This document shows positions 17,810 through 26,827 of a stretch of DNA of 64,000 bases, piece by piece (the first letter of the stretch is position 1; every line of letters begins with the position of its first letter). The notes below the pieces were generated by a model. It saw only the letters and a list, made by a program, of their open reading frames with translations, searched no databases and had not been told where the DNA came from. This DNA is from Carthagonibacter metallireducens (GTDB taxonomy: Bacteria; Gemmatimonadota; Gemmatimonadetes; Palauibacterales; Palauibacteraceae). The position numbers and the translations under genes were made by a program. The stretch is from positions 1-64,000 of the forward strand of contig JAMJQQ010000081.1 in the NCBI GenBank assembly GCA_023554445.1, in the 5' to 3' direction.

Positions 17810-19048
17810 ATGCCAGGCGACAAGCACCTTCGTTGCTCCTTCTGCGGAAAGTCCAAGGACAGCGTCAAGAAGTTCATCTCGGGGCCGAACGTCTATATCT
17901 GCAACGAGTGCATCTCGCTCTGCAACGAGATCCTCGCCGAGGAAGAGGATCGCGAGGCGGCGGCACAGATCGCCGAAGTCCTCAGCCCGATGGAGATCAA
18001 GGAGATTCTCGACGAGTATGTGATCGGACAGGAACAGGCGAAGAAGAGCCTGGCGGTGGCGGTCTACAATCACTATAAGCGGATCAACCACCGCAACCTG
18101 ATCGACGATGTCGAGATCGAGAAGTCGAACATCATGCTTCTCGGACCGACGGGTGTCGGTAAGACCCTGCTCGCTCAGACTCTCGCCCGGATGCTACAGG
18201 TTCCGTTCACGATCGCAGACGCCACGACGCTCACCGAGGCCGGTTACGTGGGCGAAGACGTGGAGAACATCCTCGTTCGCCTGCTTCAGGCGGGCGACTA
18301 CAACATCGCCGAATGCGAGCGAGGCATCGTCTACGTGGATGAGATCGACAAGGTCGCCCGGAAGAGCGAGAACCCGTCGATCACGCGCGACGTGTCCGGT
18401 GAAGGGGTGCAGCAGGCGCTCCTGAAGATCCTGGAAGGGACTGTGGCCTCGGTGCCGCCTCAGGGCGGCCGGAAGCACCCTCAACAGGAGTACATCCAGA
18501 TCGACACGCGCAACATCCTGTTCATCTGCGGAGGCGCGTTCGACGGTCTGGAGGAGATCATCGAGAGTCGGCTGGGCAAGCGCCAGATCGGATTCGGAGA
18601 CGAAGAGGCGGCTGCGCTGGATCCGGAGGCGAGTCCGCTGGACAGCGTCGAGCCTGAAGATCTTCTGAGATTCGGCCTGATCCCGGAGCTCGTCGGACGC
18701 CTCCCCGTAACGGTCACGCTGCACGACCTCGACGAAGACGCGATGCTGGACATACTCCAGCGGCCGAAGAATGCACTGGTCAAACAGTATCAGAAGATGT
18801 TCGAGCTCGAGGGCGTGGGTCTGACATTCGACCCGAAGGCGCTTGCCGCGATCGCCCGGCGGACGATCGAGCGCGGAACCGGTGCTCGCGGACTGCGGGC
18901 GGTCCTCGAGGAAGTAATGCTGGACATCATGTTCCAGCTTCCCTCTCGCGACGATGTGCGGGAGGTGGTCATCACCCGGGAGACGATCGAAGAGGGCTCG
19001 GAACCGCTGCTGATTCTCGAGCCGGAAGCCCAGCGCCGGGAGGCGTGA
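17810..19048 (+). CDS. clpX: ClpX, ATPase subunit of the ClpXP protease
   Basis: 412 residues. The N-terminal zinc domain has Cys9, Cys12, Cys31 and Cys34 (RCSFCGKS and YICNECI). The AAA+ core has Walker A GPTGVGKT and Walker B IVYVDEIDK, with the pore and ClpP-contact regions in the usual order. It unfolds tagged proteins and passes them to ClpP. The start is ATG at 17810, 25 bases after clpP, with GAGAGG ahead as ribosome site. Confidence 0.97.
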   Translation: MPGDKHLRCSFCGKSKDSVKKFISGPNVYICNECISLCNEILAEEEDREAAAQIAEVLSPMEIKEILDEYVIGQEQAKKSLAVAVYNHYKRINHRNLIDDVEIEKSNIMLLGPTGVGKTLLAQTLARMLQVPFTIADATTLTEAGYVGEDVENILVRLLQAGDYNIAECERGIVYVDEIDKVARKSENPSITRDVSGEGVQQALLKILEGTVASVPPQGGRKHPQQEYIQIDTRNILFICGGAFDGLEEIIESRLGKRQIGFGDEEAAALDPEASPLDSVEPEDLLRFGLIPELVGRLPVTVTLHDLDEDAMLDILQRPKNALVKQYQKMFELEGVGLTFDPKALAAIARRTIERGTGARGLRAVLEEVMLDIMFQLPSRDDVREVVITRETIEEGSEPLLILEPEAQRREA

Positions 19049-19055
19049 GTACCGG

Positions 19056-19688
19056 GTGGCTCGAGAGCCGAGAGCCGTGAGCCCCGGGAGGATCGGCGAA
19101 GTCGAATTCGCCGGAGCGATCGGCCGCCCGGGACAGGCGCCCCCCGCGGATCTGCACCAGGTGGCGATCGCGGGACGGTCCAACGTCGGTAAGTCCAGCC
19201 TCCTGAACGCCGTTGTCGGTCGGAAGCGGATCGCGCGCGTATCGGGTACGCCGGGCAAGACTCGCGAAATCAACTTCTACGCGATCGATGACCGGTTCTT
19301 CCTGGTCGATCTTCCAGGATACGGTTTCGCCCGTGCTCCCGACTCGGTTCGAGAGGCCTGGAAGAGACTGATCGAGAACTACCTTTCCGACAACGAATGG
19401 CTGCATGGCCTGGTTCTGTTGCTGGACGCACGGCGTGGAGTGCAGTCAGCCGATCGTCAGCTTCTCGACTATCTGGGAGAAAAGGAGATTCCGGTGCTCA
19501 TCGTCCTGACGAAGATCGACAAGCTGAACCGGTCGGGACAGGCCCGCGCGATTGGCGACGTCCGCGACGATCTGGACCTGCCGGCGGATCAGGTCCTGGC
19601 GACGTCGGCCCGGACGGGACAGGGGATAGATACGCTCAGGGAGAGTCTCCTCGCTTTGTTCGAATCGGAACCCGAAGGAGAGTTGTGA
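19056..19688 (+). CDS. engB: Ribosome-biogenesis GTP-binding protein EngB/YsxC
   Basis: 210 residues. GTPase motifs: G1 GRSNVGKSS, G2/G3 region TPGKTREINF and DLPGYGFA, G4 TKIDK, G5 TSARTGQG. EngB acts in assembly of the large ribosomal subunit. The frame opens with GTG at 19056, just after the clpX stop; a second GTG at 19077 is an equal candidate. The clpX-engB order (often with lon between) is common. Its stop overlaps the ATG of the next gene. Confidence 0.95.
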   Translation: MAREPRAVSPGRIGEVEFAGAIGRPGQAPPADLHQVAIAGRSNVGKSSLLNAVVGRKRIARVSGTPGKTREINFYAIDDRFFLVDLPGYGFARAPDSVREAWKRLIENYLSDNEWLHGLVLLLDARRGVQSADRQLLDYLGEKEIPVLIVLTKIDKLNRSGQARAIGDVRDDLDLPADQVLATSARTGQGIDTLRESLLALFESEPEGEL

Positions 19689-20380
19689 TGCGTGTGTCCG
19701 AGTGCAGAACGGGATCAGGGCGACGGATTCTGGCCGCCGGTTCCGTGATCGTCGCGACGGTGGCCTGTGGCGGGACGGTCTCGCCGCAGTTTCCGGCAGG
19801 CCCCCGGCCCGCCGTGGCCCAGGACGGCTGGTCGCCGGAACTTGAGCAGACGAGCAGCCGCCCGTTGCCTCCGGCCGGCTTCGGGACGCTCTCCCAGGAC
19901 CAGATCACGATAGGGATTACGGCAGGCAGCCTGCTGATCAAGCTGGTTCCGCTCGATGAGTGGGTGATCCGCCTTACCGCCCCGGACACCTACCAGCGGC
20001 TCAACAGCTACAAGGTCAGTCGCGGGGAGGAGATCCTCAAGCGGGCTCGTCGCTCGGGAGAGCGTGGCTGGCCGAGGGTGTTCCTGGTGAGCTTCTTCAC
20101 CCGCAATTACGAAGAGTCGTACGAGCCGAACGATCTCCAGATTCGAAACCAGAGCTTCATATATCGTCCGCTGAACATCATCCCGATCACGCCGGAGTTC
20201 AATCGGGTGAGGCTGCGCCAGCAGGAGACCCAGATGGCGCTCTACCTGTTCACCGAGGACATCGACCTGGACCTGCCGCTCGTCGCTCTATATGAGGACA
20301 GCGAAGGGCCCCAGTGGGTGGGTATCCGTTCCACGCTGGATCGGGAGCTCGCGACGGTTCTTTCACGCGCCGCGCCGTAG
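19688..20380 (+). CDS. Exported protein of unknown function, coupled to engB
   Basis: 230 residues. The N-terminus (RRILAAGSVIVATVACGG) looks like a signal peptide with a weak lipobox (TVAC). After a Pro-rich linker comes a compact mixed region with GTLSQDQITIGITAGSLLIKLVPLDEWVIRLTAPDTY-like content and an acidic end. No known domain is recognised. Its ATG overlaps the engB stop (ATGA at 19688), so the two are translated together. A periplasmic or membrane-anchored protein tied to a ribosome GTPase is unexpected, and the link may only be shared expression. Confidence 0.75.
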   Translation: MRVSECRTGSGRRILAAGSVIVATVACGGTVSPQFPAGPRPAVAQDGWSPELEQTSSRPLPPAGFGTLSQDQITIGITAGSLLIKLVPLDEWVIRLTAPDTYQRLNSYKVSRGEEILKRARRSGERGWPRVFLVSFFTRNYEESYEPNDLQIRNQSFIYRPLNIIPITPEFNRVRLRQQETQMALYLFTEDIDLDLPLVALYEDSEGPQWVGIRSTLDRELATVLSRAAP

Positions 20381-20404
20381 GGGAGACCGGACGGGCGAAC
20401 GGGT

Positions 20405-22030
20405 TCAGGCCTCCAGGCCGTACTCCTTGAGTTTTCGGTACAGGGTCCGCTCGCCGATACCGAGTCGCTCGGCTGCCTTGCGCCGGTTGCCGTCCGATTC
20501 CCGCAGCGCCAGCGAGATCGCCTCGCGCTCGATGTCCGCCATCGTCATCTCCGGCCCGATGGCAATGGCCGGCCCGGGCATCTCGTCGCGACCCGGCCAG
20601 GACGGTTCCGGGTCACCACCGGCCTCGAGACTCCTGCCCCGAATCTCTATCGATCGGGGCTCGTTCCCGATCGCCGCTGGACCTTCCTCTACCTCACCCG
20701 GATAGCGTCTGCGGAATCTCTCGAATTCCGACCTGAGATCTTCCAGGTCGATTTTCATTTCGACGAGGGTTCGAAACAGGAATTCCATCTGCGGGAGCTG
20801 CAGACCGGTCCCTGTCTCGGCGGGGTCGGTACCGGCCAGGGTCGGCAGTACCTCCGCCCCGGAACCCGGCAGGAGCTGCCGGCCACTCGAGAACCGAATG
20901 TCAGGCGGAATGTCCGAGGCGCCGATCACCGAGCCCGGTGCCAGGACCACCATGGATTCGACGAGGTTCCGCAGTTCACGGACATTTCCGGGCCACGAGT
21001 AGTCCAGCAGGATCTGCATCGCTTCCCGCGAGAGGCCCTTGAACTCCCGATCATGGAGCTGGCTGAATTCCTCGATGAATCGTCGCACGAGGATCGGGAT
21101 GTCCGAGGTCCGATCGCGCAGCGGTGGCAGGTCGAGGTGGAGCACGTTGAGTCGGTAGTACAGGTCGCGTCGGAACGTCCCCTGCTCGACCGCCTGGCGC
21201 AGGTCCCGGTTCGTCGCGGCGATGATCCGGACATCGACCGAGATCTCCGAGTCCCCGCCGACCCGCATGAACTTCTGTGTTTCCAGCACCCGCAGAAGAC
21301 GCGTCTGCAGCGGAAGGGGCATTTCTCCGATCTCGTCGAGAAACAACGTGCCATGATCGGCGAGCTCGAACATCCCGCGCCGCCGCGACGTCGCGCCCGT
21401 GAAGGCACCCTTCTCGTGTCCGAAAAGCTCGGACTCGAGCAGGGTCTCGGGAATCGCGGCACAATTCAACGTGATGAAAGGCTTCCCTCGTCGGGGCGAG
21501 AGTCGGTGGATCGCCCGCGCCGCAAGCTCTTTGCCGGTCCCGCTCTCTCCCGTAATCAGCACCGTGGAATTCACCGGGGCCAGCATGTGAATTCGCTCGA
21601 GCAGCTCCCGTACGCCATGTGTGTGGCCGACGATTCCCGTCTCGAGCTGCAGCTCGTAGCGCTCGATCTGCTGGGTCAGCGCGACTTTCACTTCTTCGGG
21701 GTCCGGGGGTGCCAGGATCAGCTCGTCGGGAAGCAGCCAGGTCTCGATCTCCGACAGGAGATCCCTGGGATTCTCGCCGTCCGGCATGTGGGCGACCATG
21801 ATTACCGGGGGACGCGGGACATGCGAGGAGACGATCCGCAGCATCTCCGTGGTCCCGGGAGCCTGTGGATCTCCGGTCAGCACGAGGGCTAACGTCTCAT
21901 CTCCGGCAAGCATTCGATCCAGCCGATCGAGCGTCGGAACCATCTCGGTCGTATGCCCGTCCGCTTCCGCCGCGGAACGTACCGCGAGGGCAGACTCGAT
22001 GTCGCGATCGTCGATCAGGACGCCGGCCAT
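20405..22030 (-). CDS. Sigma-54-dependent activator with an altered receiver domain
   Basis: 541 residues. Residues 1-125 resemble a response-regulator receiver: the acidic pair Asp7/Asp8 and a possible phosphorylation site Asp54 are present, but the usual Thr/Ser and Lys switch residues are Val79 and Ala107. The AAA+ domain has Walker A GESGTGKE (161-168), the sigma-54 contact GAFTGA (208-213) and the FLDEIGEM Walker B. A Fis-type helix-turn-helix ends the protein (GNRRKAAERLGIGERTLYRKLKEYG). A linker of about 90 residues separates the two. No histidine kinase gene is adjacent. It starts 6 bases after mogA, with the ribosome site over the mogA stop. Confidence 0.92.
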   Translation of the reverse strand: MAGVLIDDRDIESALAVRSAAEADGHTTEMVPTLDRLDRMLAGDETLALVLTGDPQAPGTTEMLRIVSSHVPRPPVIMVAHMPDGENPRDLLSEIETWLLPDELILAPPDPEEVKVALTQQIERYELQLETGIVGHTHGVRELLERIHMLAPVNSTVLITGESGTGKELAARAIHRLSPRRGKPFITLNCAAIPETLLESELFGHEKGAFTGATSRRRGMFELADHGTLFLDEIGEMPLPLQTRLLRVLETQKFMRVGGDSEISVDVRIIAATNRDLRQAVEQGTFRRDLYYRLNVLHLDLPPLRDRTSDIPILVRRFIEEFSQLHDREFKGLSREAMQILLDYSWPGNVRELRNLVESMVVLAPGSVIGASDIPPDIRFSSGRQLLPGSGAEVLPTLAGTDPAETGTGLQLPQMEFLFRTLVEMKIDLEDLRSEFERFRRRYPGEVEEGPAAIGNEPRSIEIRGRSLEAGGDPEPSWPGRDEMPGPAIAIGPEMTMADIEREAISLALRESDGNRRKAAERLGIGERTLYRKLKEYGLEA

Positions 22031-22036
22031 GTCACC

Positions 22037-22549
22037 TCAGTCGTGCCTCGTGTCCGTGCCGCGTAGCAGCTCGACCGCATGGCCGACGATCTCGCTCAGG
22101 AGTTCGAGTCCGTCGCCGACTCCGGATGGCGAGCCCGGGAGATTCACGATCAGGGTCCGGCCTCGCGTGCCTGCTACGCCTCGGCTCAGGATCGCGTAAG
22201 GCGTCTTGTCCCGTCCGGCGCGTCGGAGTGCCTCGCTCACACCAGGCACCTCTCGCTGGATCACCGCCAGCGTGGCCTCGGGGGTCACGTCGCGTTCGGT
22301 CAGTCCCGTCCCTCCGGTCGTCAGCAGGAGATCGCAACGATCCTCGTCACACCAGGAGCAAAGAGTGGCCACGATGCGGACCTGATCGTCCGGAACGACT
22401 TCCCGGACGCTTACGTCCCATCCCTGGCCTCGAGCCGACGATTCGATCCGGTCACCGGAACCGTCCTCCCGGCCCGCGCTCACCCCATCGGACACGGTCA
22501 GAATCCCAACCCGGATCTCTCGCGCCGGACGTTCCGCTTCCCGCCTCAC
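22037..22549 (-). CDS. mogA: Molybdopterin adenylyltransferase-like protein (MogA/MoaB family)
   Basis: About 170 residues from GTG at 22549, which follows an AGGA ribosome site and lies 8 bases after the gcvT stop. The MoCF-domain motifs are TTGGTGLTERDVTPEAT and LPGSPSGVGDGLELL, with TVSDGVSAG near the N-terminus. MogA activates molybdopterin with ATP before molybdenum insertion; MoaB relatives look alike. No other molybdenum cofactor gene or Moco riboswitch is nearby. A longer frame reaching 22645 overlaps gcvT and is not supported. Confidence 0.87.
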   Translation of the reverse strand: MRREAERPAREIRVGILTVSDGVSAGREDGSGDRIESSARGQGWDVSVREVVPDDQVRIVATLCSWCDEDRCDLLLTTGGTGLTERDVTPEATLAVIQREVPGVSEALRRAGRDKTPYAILSRGVAGTRGRTLIVNLPGSPSGVGDGLELLSEIVGHAVELLRGTDTRHD

Positions 22550-22556
22550 CAGTTCC

Positions 22557-23663
22557 TCATTTGCGAACCGACCCGTCCGGATAGAACGGCATCCGTTCGA
22601 CCGTCGCGGAAAGCTCCCGGCCCCGGATGCGGATCGCGATCTCATCTCCGAATCCGACCTCCGGTGGCAGGTATGCCGTTCCGATGCCTGCGTCCAGCGA
22701 TGGACTCACCGTTCCGGACCGGACCGGACCGACGACCTCACCATCGAGAACGACCTCGTATCCGGGACGCGGAAACCCCCGCTCGGCCAGCCGGAAGCCG
22801 CGCAGGCGACGGGTCACGCCGGAGTCCTTCTGCCGCTGAAGCGCCTCGCGCCCGACGAATTCTCCCTTGTCGAGCTTTACCAGCCACGAAAGCCCTGCCT
22901 CGATCGGGCTGGTCTGGTCATCCAGGTCGTTTCCGTAGAGAGCGTAGCCCATCTCGAGCCGGAGGGAGTCTCGGGCGCCGAGACCGGCGGGGACGAGCCC
23001 CGCGGGAGCGCCGGCCGCGAGCAGCTCGCGCCACAACGCCGAGGTGCGATCCGAAGGCACGTACAGCTCGAATCCATCCTCACCCGTGTACCCGGTCCTG
23101 CTGATCACTCCGGGTACCCCGCCCACGGTGCCGACCGCGAATTCGTAGAAGCCGATCGGGTCCAGCGGCTCGGACGAAAGCGGTGCGAGGATTTCCTGCG
23201 CCCTCGGGCCCTGGAGGGCGATCAGTCCGATCTCGTCGCTCTCATCCTTCAGCTGGACGTCGAAACGGGAGGCCAATCCCTCCAGGTGAGCCCAGTCCTT
23301 GGCGAGGTTGGCGGCGTTGACGACCAACCGGAAACGCTGGTCTCCCAGCCTGTAGACGATCAGATCGTCCACAACGCCCCCGTTCTCGTGGCAGAAGACG
23401 CTGTACTGCGCCTGCCCTTCGGAAAGGCGGGCCGGATCGTTCGTGGTCGCGTACGAGACAAATGCGAGCGCGTCCGGGCCCGTCACCAGGAACTCCCCCA
23501 TGTGGGACACGTCGAACAGCCCCGCCGAGTCACGAACAGCCAGGTGTTCGGCGCGGATGCCCGACGGATACTGCACCGGCATCTCGTATCCGGCGAACGG
23601 AACGAGCTTGGCCCCGAGCGCGACGTGCTCGGAGTACAGGGGCGTCCTCTTGAGGTCACTCAT
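22557..23663 (-). CDS. gcvT: Aminomethyltransferase, glycine cleavage T protein
   Basis: 368 residues, normal length. The N-terminal LYSEHVALGAKLVPFAGYEMPVQY, the FDVSHMGEF folate-site segment and the C-terminal RSGTVSPSLDAGIGTAYL region are characteristic. It transfers the methylene group of glycine to tetrahydrofolate. The rest of the glycine cleavage system (gcvH, gcvP) is not next to it, and no glycine riboswitch fits in the 47 bases upstream. It follows hslU in what seems one long operon. Confidence 0.95.
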   Translation of the reverse strand: MSDLKRTPLYSEHVALGAKLVPFAGYEMPVQYPSGIRAEHLAVRDSAGLFDVSHMGEFLVTGPDALAFVSYATTNDPARLSEGQAQYSVFCHENGGVVDDLIVYRLGDQRFRLVVNAANLAKDWAHLEGLASRFDVQLKDESDEIGLIALQGPRAQEILAPLSSEPLDPIGFYEFAVGTVGGVPGVISRTGYTGEDGFELYVPSDRTSALWRELLAAGAPAGLVPAGLGARDSLRLEMGYALYGNDLDDQTSPIEAGLSWLVKLDKGEFVGREALQRQKDSGVTRRLRGFRLAERGFPRPGYEVVLDGEVVGPVRSGTVSPSLDAGIGTAYLPPEVGFGDEIAIRIRGRELSATVERMPFYPDGSVRK

Positions 23664-23710
23664 CGTTGCGCTCTCTTCGTGTCTGGCTTCGCATCTGATT
23701 TCGAATCTGC

Positions 23711-25207
23711 CTAGAGAATGTAGCGACGCAGGTCCTCGTCCTCGACGATCTTCGACAGTCGCTCGCGAACAATCCCTCCGTCGATGTTGATCGTCTCTCC
23801 GGCGCCCTCCTCCGGCAACCCGTACATCACGTCGTCCAGCAGACTGGTCAGCACCGTATGCAAGCGCCTCGCTCCGATGTTCTCCACCCGACCGTTCACG
23901 TCTGCGGCGATCCGCGCGACCTCCTCGATCGCGTCGCGGGTGAGTTCCAGGGTGGCCCCTTCGGTCGCGACGAGCGCCTGATACTGCTTGAGAAGCGCAT
24001 TCTCCGGTTCGAGGAGGATCCGAACGAAGTCGGATTCGGTCAGGCTTGCCAGCTCGACCCGGATCGGAAACCGACCCTGGAGCTCCGGGATCAGGTCGGA
24101 AGGTCGGCTCACGTGAAAGGCACCGGCTGCAATGAACAGCATGTGATCCGTGTTGACGAAGCCGTATTTCGTCTGAACGGTTGATCCCTCCACGACCGGC
24201 AGCAGGTCCCGCTGCACGCCCTCTCGCGACACGTCGGGCCCGCCCGGTGCGTTCTTACTGGCCACCTTGTCGAGCTCATCGAGGAAGATGATACCCATCG
24301 TCTCAGCCCGGTCGAGCGCTTCGTCCACCACCTCATCCATGTCTACCAGTCGGTCCAGCTCCTCGGAAAGCAGAATCCGGCGCGCTTCGGACACGCTCAT
24401 GACTCGACGCTTGCTCCGCTTCGGGATCATGTCCTGAAGGACTTCCATGAAGTTGAAGTCGAGCCCCTCCATCCCCGTCGCACTCATGTCCATCATCGGA
24501 AGAGAGCTCTCGGAGACATCGAGCTCGACCTCGCGCTCTTCAAGCTTCCCGTCCCTCAGCAGCCCTCTGAGCTTCTCCCGGGTCCGACGTCTGCGAGCGT
24601 CGGGGGAGTCTTCCTCGGGCTCGGTGTCGGCGACCCGGGCTCCGCCGCTGCCGACCACGAAGGTGCGCGGCGGTTCCTTCTCCGCGTCCGACGGCGACGA
24701 GTCACCCGCAACCGGCGGTAGCAGCAGGTCGAGCAGCCGCTCCTCTACCCGATCGGAAGCGACCTCGCGGCAGTCCTCTTCACGCTCGGTCCGAACGAGG
24801 TTGACGGCATACTCCACGAGGTCACGGACCATCGACTCGACGTCCCGGCCCACGTAGCCGACCTCCGTGAATTTCGAGGCTTCGACCTTCACGAACGGCG
24901 CCCCGGCCAGCCGGGCGAGGCGGCGCGCGATCTCCGTCTTCCCGACGCCGGTCGGTCCGATCATGATGATGTTGTTGGGAAGGATCTCGTCCCGCAGATC
25001 CCCCTCCACGTTGCGGCGACGCCAACGGTTTCTGAGCGCGATCGCCACCGCGCGCTTCGCATCGTCCTGCCCGATGATGTAGCGGTCCAGTTCGTGCACT
25101 ACCTGGCGGGGAGTCAGCTCCGAGAAGTCGGCCTTTTCCTCCGTCGCGGAAACCGGGCTGTGCGCCGTGTTCGTCCGGGCCGCGGGGAGATCGTTCGAGT
25201 CGCTCAC
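23711..25207 (-). CDS. hslU: HslU (ClpY), ATPase subunit of the HslUV protease
   Basis: 498 residues, longer than the usual 440-470. Walker A GPTGVGKT is at 84-91, Walker B is IIFLDELDK, and the C-terminal tail ends in LRRYIL, the segment that enters HslV pockets. The extra length lies at the N-terminus (about 25 polar residues) and in the I domain, which contains a long acidic/Arg-rich insert. The start is GTG at 25207, overlapping the hslV stop as GTGA. It unfolds substrates for HslV. Confidence 0.96.
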   Translation of the reverse strand: MSDSNDLPAARTNTAHSPVSATEEKADFSELTPRQVVHELDRYIIGQDDAKRAVAIALRNRWRRRNVEGDLRDEILPNNIIMIGPTGVGKTEIARRLARLAGAPFVKVEASKFTEVGYVGRDVESMVRDLVEYAVNLVRTEREEDCREVASDRVEERLLDLLLPPVAGDSSPSDAEKEPPRTFVVGSGGARVADTEPEEDSPDARRRRTREKLRGLLRDGKLEEREVELDVSESSLPMMDMSATGMEGLDFNFMEVLQDMIPKRSKRRVMSVSEARRILLSEELDRLVDMDEVVDEALDRAETMGIIFLDELDKVASKNAPGGPDVSREGVQRDLLPVVEGSTVQTKYGFVNTDHMLFIAAGAFHVSRPSDLIPELQGRFPIRVELASLTESDFVRILLEPENALLKQYQALVATEGATLELTRDAIEEVARIAADVNGRVENIGARRLHTVLTSLLDDVMYGLPEEGAGETINIDGGIVRERLSKIVEDEDLRRYIL

Positions 25208-25752
25208 CGCGCACCTTCCCCGGGGTCTTCCACCTCCAGCACGGTCAGGTTGTCGTTCGTATAGACGCAGATATCGGCCGCTGTTTCGAGCGCGACGCGC
25301 ACGATTCCCGGTGCGTCGAGCCCGGAGTGCGAAGCGAGAGCGCGCGCGGCCGCGAGTGCGTAGGCTCCCCCCGATCCGATCGCCAGGATACCGTCGTCCG
25401 GCTCGATGACCTCACCATTGCCGGACACCAGCAGAGTGGTCTCCCGGTCCGCCACGACGAGCAGCGCCTCGAGACGGCGGAGATAGCGATCGCCTCGCCA
25501 GTCCTTCGCCAGCTCGACGGCCGCACGGGAGAGATTCCCGGGATGGCGCTCGAGCTGCGCCTCGAACTTCTCGAACAGCGTGAGCGCGTCCGCCACGCCG
25601 CCTGCGAATCCGGCGAGGATCGCCCCTCCCCTCATACGTCTCACCTTCTGTGCACGCGACTTGACGACCGTGTCCTGCAGCGTAACCTGGCCGTCGCCGC
25701 CGAGAGCGGTGCGCCCATCTTTGCGCACACAGAGAATCGTGGTTCCTCGCAT
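25204..25752 (-). CDS. hslV: HslV (ClpQ), proteasome-like peptidase subunit
   Basis: 182 residues from the ATG at 25752, which has a near-perfect AGGAGGAAAGGG ribosome site directly ahead; an ATG at 25797 is less likely. The sequence begins MRGTTILCVRKDG, so the catalytic threonine is exposed after removal of the first residues. GGDGQVTL, AGFAGGVADALTLFE and ILAIGSGGAYALAAARAL match E. coli HslV closely. It forms double rings with HslU. Confidence 0.96.
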   Translation of the reverse strand: MRGTTILCVRKDGRTALGGDGQVTLQDTVVKSRAQKVRRMRGGAILAGFAGGVADALTLFEKFEAQLERHPGNLSRAAVELAKDWRGDRYLRRLEALLVVADRETTLLVSGNGEVIEPDDGILAIGSGGAYALAAARALASHSGLDAPGIVRVALETAADICVYTNDNLTVLEVEDPGEGAR

Positions 25753-25793
25753 CCCTTTCCTCCTGCCTCCCCTGGCCCCGGGCTCCCGATCCA

Positions 25794-26822
25794 TCATTCG
25801 GCCCTCGGGTGCGCCTTGCGATAAGCCTCCAGCAGTCGTTCACGCGACGTGTGCGTATACACGCGAGTGGTCGAGAGACTCGCGTGCCCCAGCAACTCCT
25901 TGACGGCGATCAAGTCCGCTCCTTCATCGAGGAGATGCGTGGCGAAACTGTGCCGAAGACCATGCGTGGACAATGACCCGGCTCCCGAGACAGAGGCGAG
26001 GATGCGACGCACCACGCGCTGAATCTGTCTGCGCGAGAGCCGTCGCCCGGTCGTGGTCGTGAACAGCGGTCGGCGTCCGTCGCTCCCCTGCTCCGGGAGC
26101 GACGCAGAGATCGACAGATACGCTTTCAGGGCCCTTGCTGCCGGCGATCCGAGGGGCACGATTCTCTGTCTGGCACCCTTGCCGGTCACCCTGACGAGAC
26201 CTCCTTCGAAATCGACGTCGGATCGGTCGAGTCCGTGAAGCTCGGACAGGCGGAGGCCTGACGAATAGAAGAGCTCGACCATCGCCCGATCGCGGGTCGC
26301 ACGCTGCAGTTCCGCCGGCCGGCTGATCGTGGACTCCGCCGATGAGGATGCCTCGGCCGAGTTCACCCCGGCCGCCAGGCGTCGAGTCTCCTCCTCGATC
26401 TCGTCGAACATCTTCGAGGTCTGAGACCGGGTCAGCCACTCCGGCAGAGAGCTGGACCGCTTCGGCGTTCTCACGGCACGCGCCGGATTGCTCGAGGTGT
26501 ATTCCATCCGGTACAGGTACTTGTACAGCGCCCGCAGAGCGGAGAGCCTCCGACGGATCGTGTTGTCAGATCGACCAGCCTGGCTCAGGCTCCGCATCCA
26601 GCCTCGAATGTGGAGCCGGTCGACCCCGTCTGGCGCCCACTCTCCGACCTCGCGATCCATGAATTCCGCAAAGGACGCCAGATCTCTCCGATACGCGTCG
26701 ACGGTATGCGGCGACAGACGCCGCTCACGCTCGACATAGACGAGAAAGCCCGTGATCGCTTCCCGCGCGCCGATCGGCGAGACGGTGGAGGGCGGAGGCC
26801 TGTTCGCCGGCATCTCGTTCAT
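25794..26822 (-). CDS. xerC: Tyrosine recombinase XerC/XerD
   Basis: 342 residues from ATG at 26822. The N-terminal SAM-like domain (about 20-115) precedes the catalytic domain with Arg191, Lys215, His287, Arg290, His313 and nucleophile Tyr322, all present. Such enzymes resolve chromosome dimers at dif. A Ser/Glu-rich insert (about 150-170) sits between the two domains and is longer than in E. coli XerC or XerD. The gene lies between trmFO and hslV, as codV does in Bacillus subtilis, so it is a chromosomal house-keeping recombinase, not a mobile-element integrase. C versus D cannot be settled here. Confidence 0.9.
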   Translation of the reverse strand: MNEMPANRPPPSTVSPIGAREAITGFLVYVERERRLSPHTVDAYRRDLASFAEFMDREVGEWAPDGVDRLHIRGWMRSLSQAGRSDNTIRRRLSALRALYKYLYRMEYTSSNPARAVRTPKRSSSLPEWLTRSQTSKMFDEIEEETRRLAAGVNSAEASSSAESTISRPAELQRATRDRAMVELFYSSGLRLSELHGLDRSDVDFEGGLVRVTGKGARQRIVPLGSPAARALKAYLSISASLPEQGSDGRRPLFTTTTGRRLSRRQIQRVVRRILASVSGAGSLSTHGLRHSFATHLLDEGADLIAVKELLGHASLSTTRVYTHTSRERLLEAYRKAHPRAE

Positions 26823-26827
26823 GCAGT

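Noticed and set aside
23664..23710. Possible glycine riboswitch ahead of gcvT
   Set aside because: The 47-base gap is too short and shows no aptamer-like structure.
25794..26822. Tyrosine recombinase as sign of an integrated element
   Set aside because: It lies in a conserved house-keeping cluster with no tRNA junction, direct repeats or phage genes nearby.
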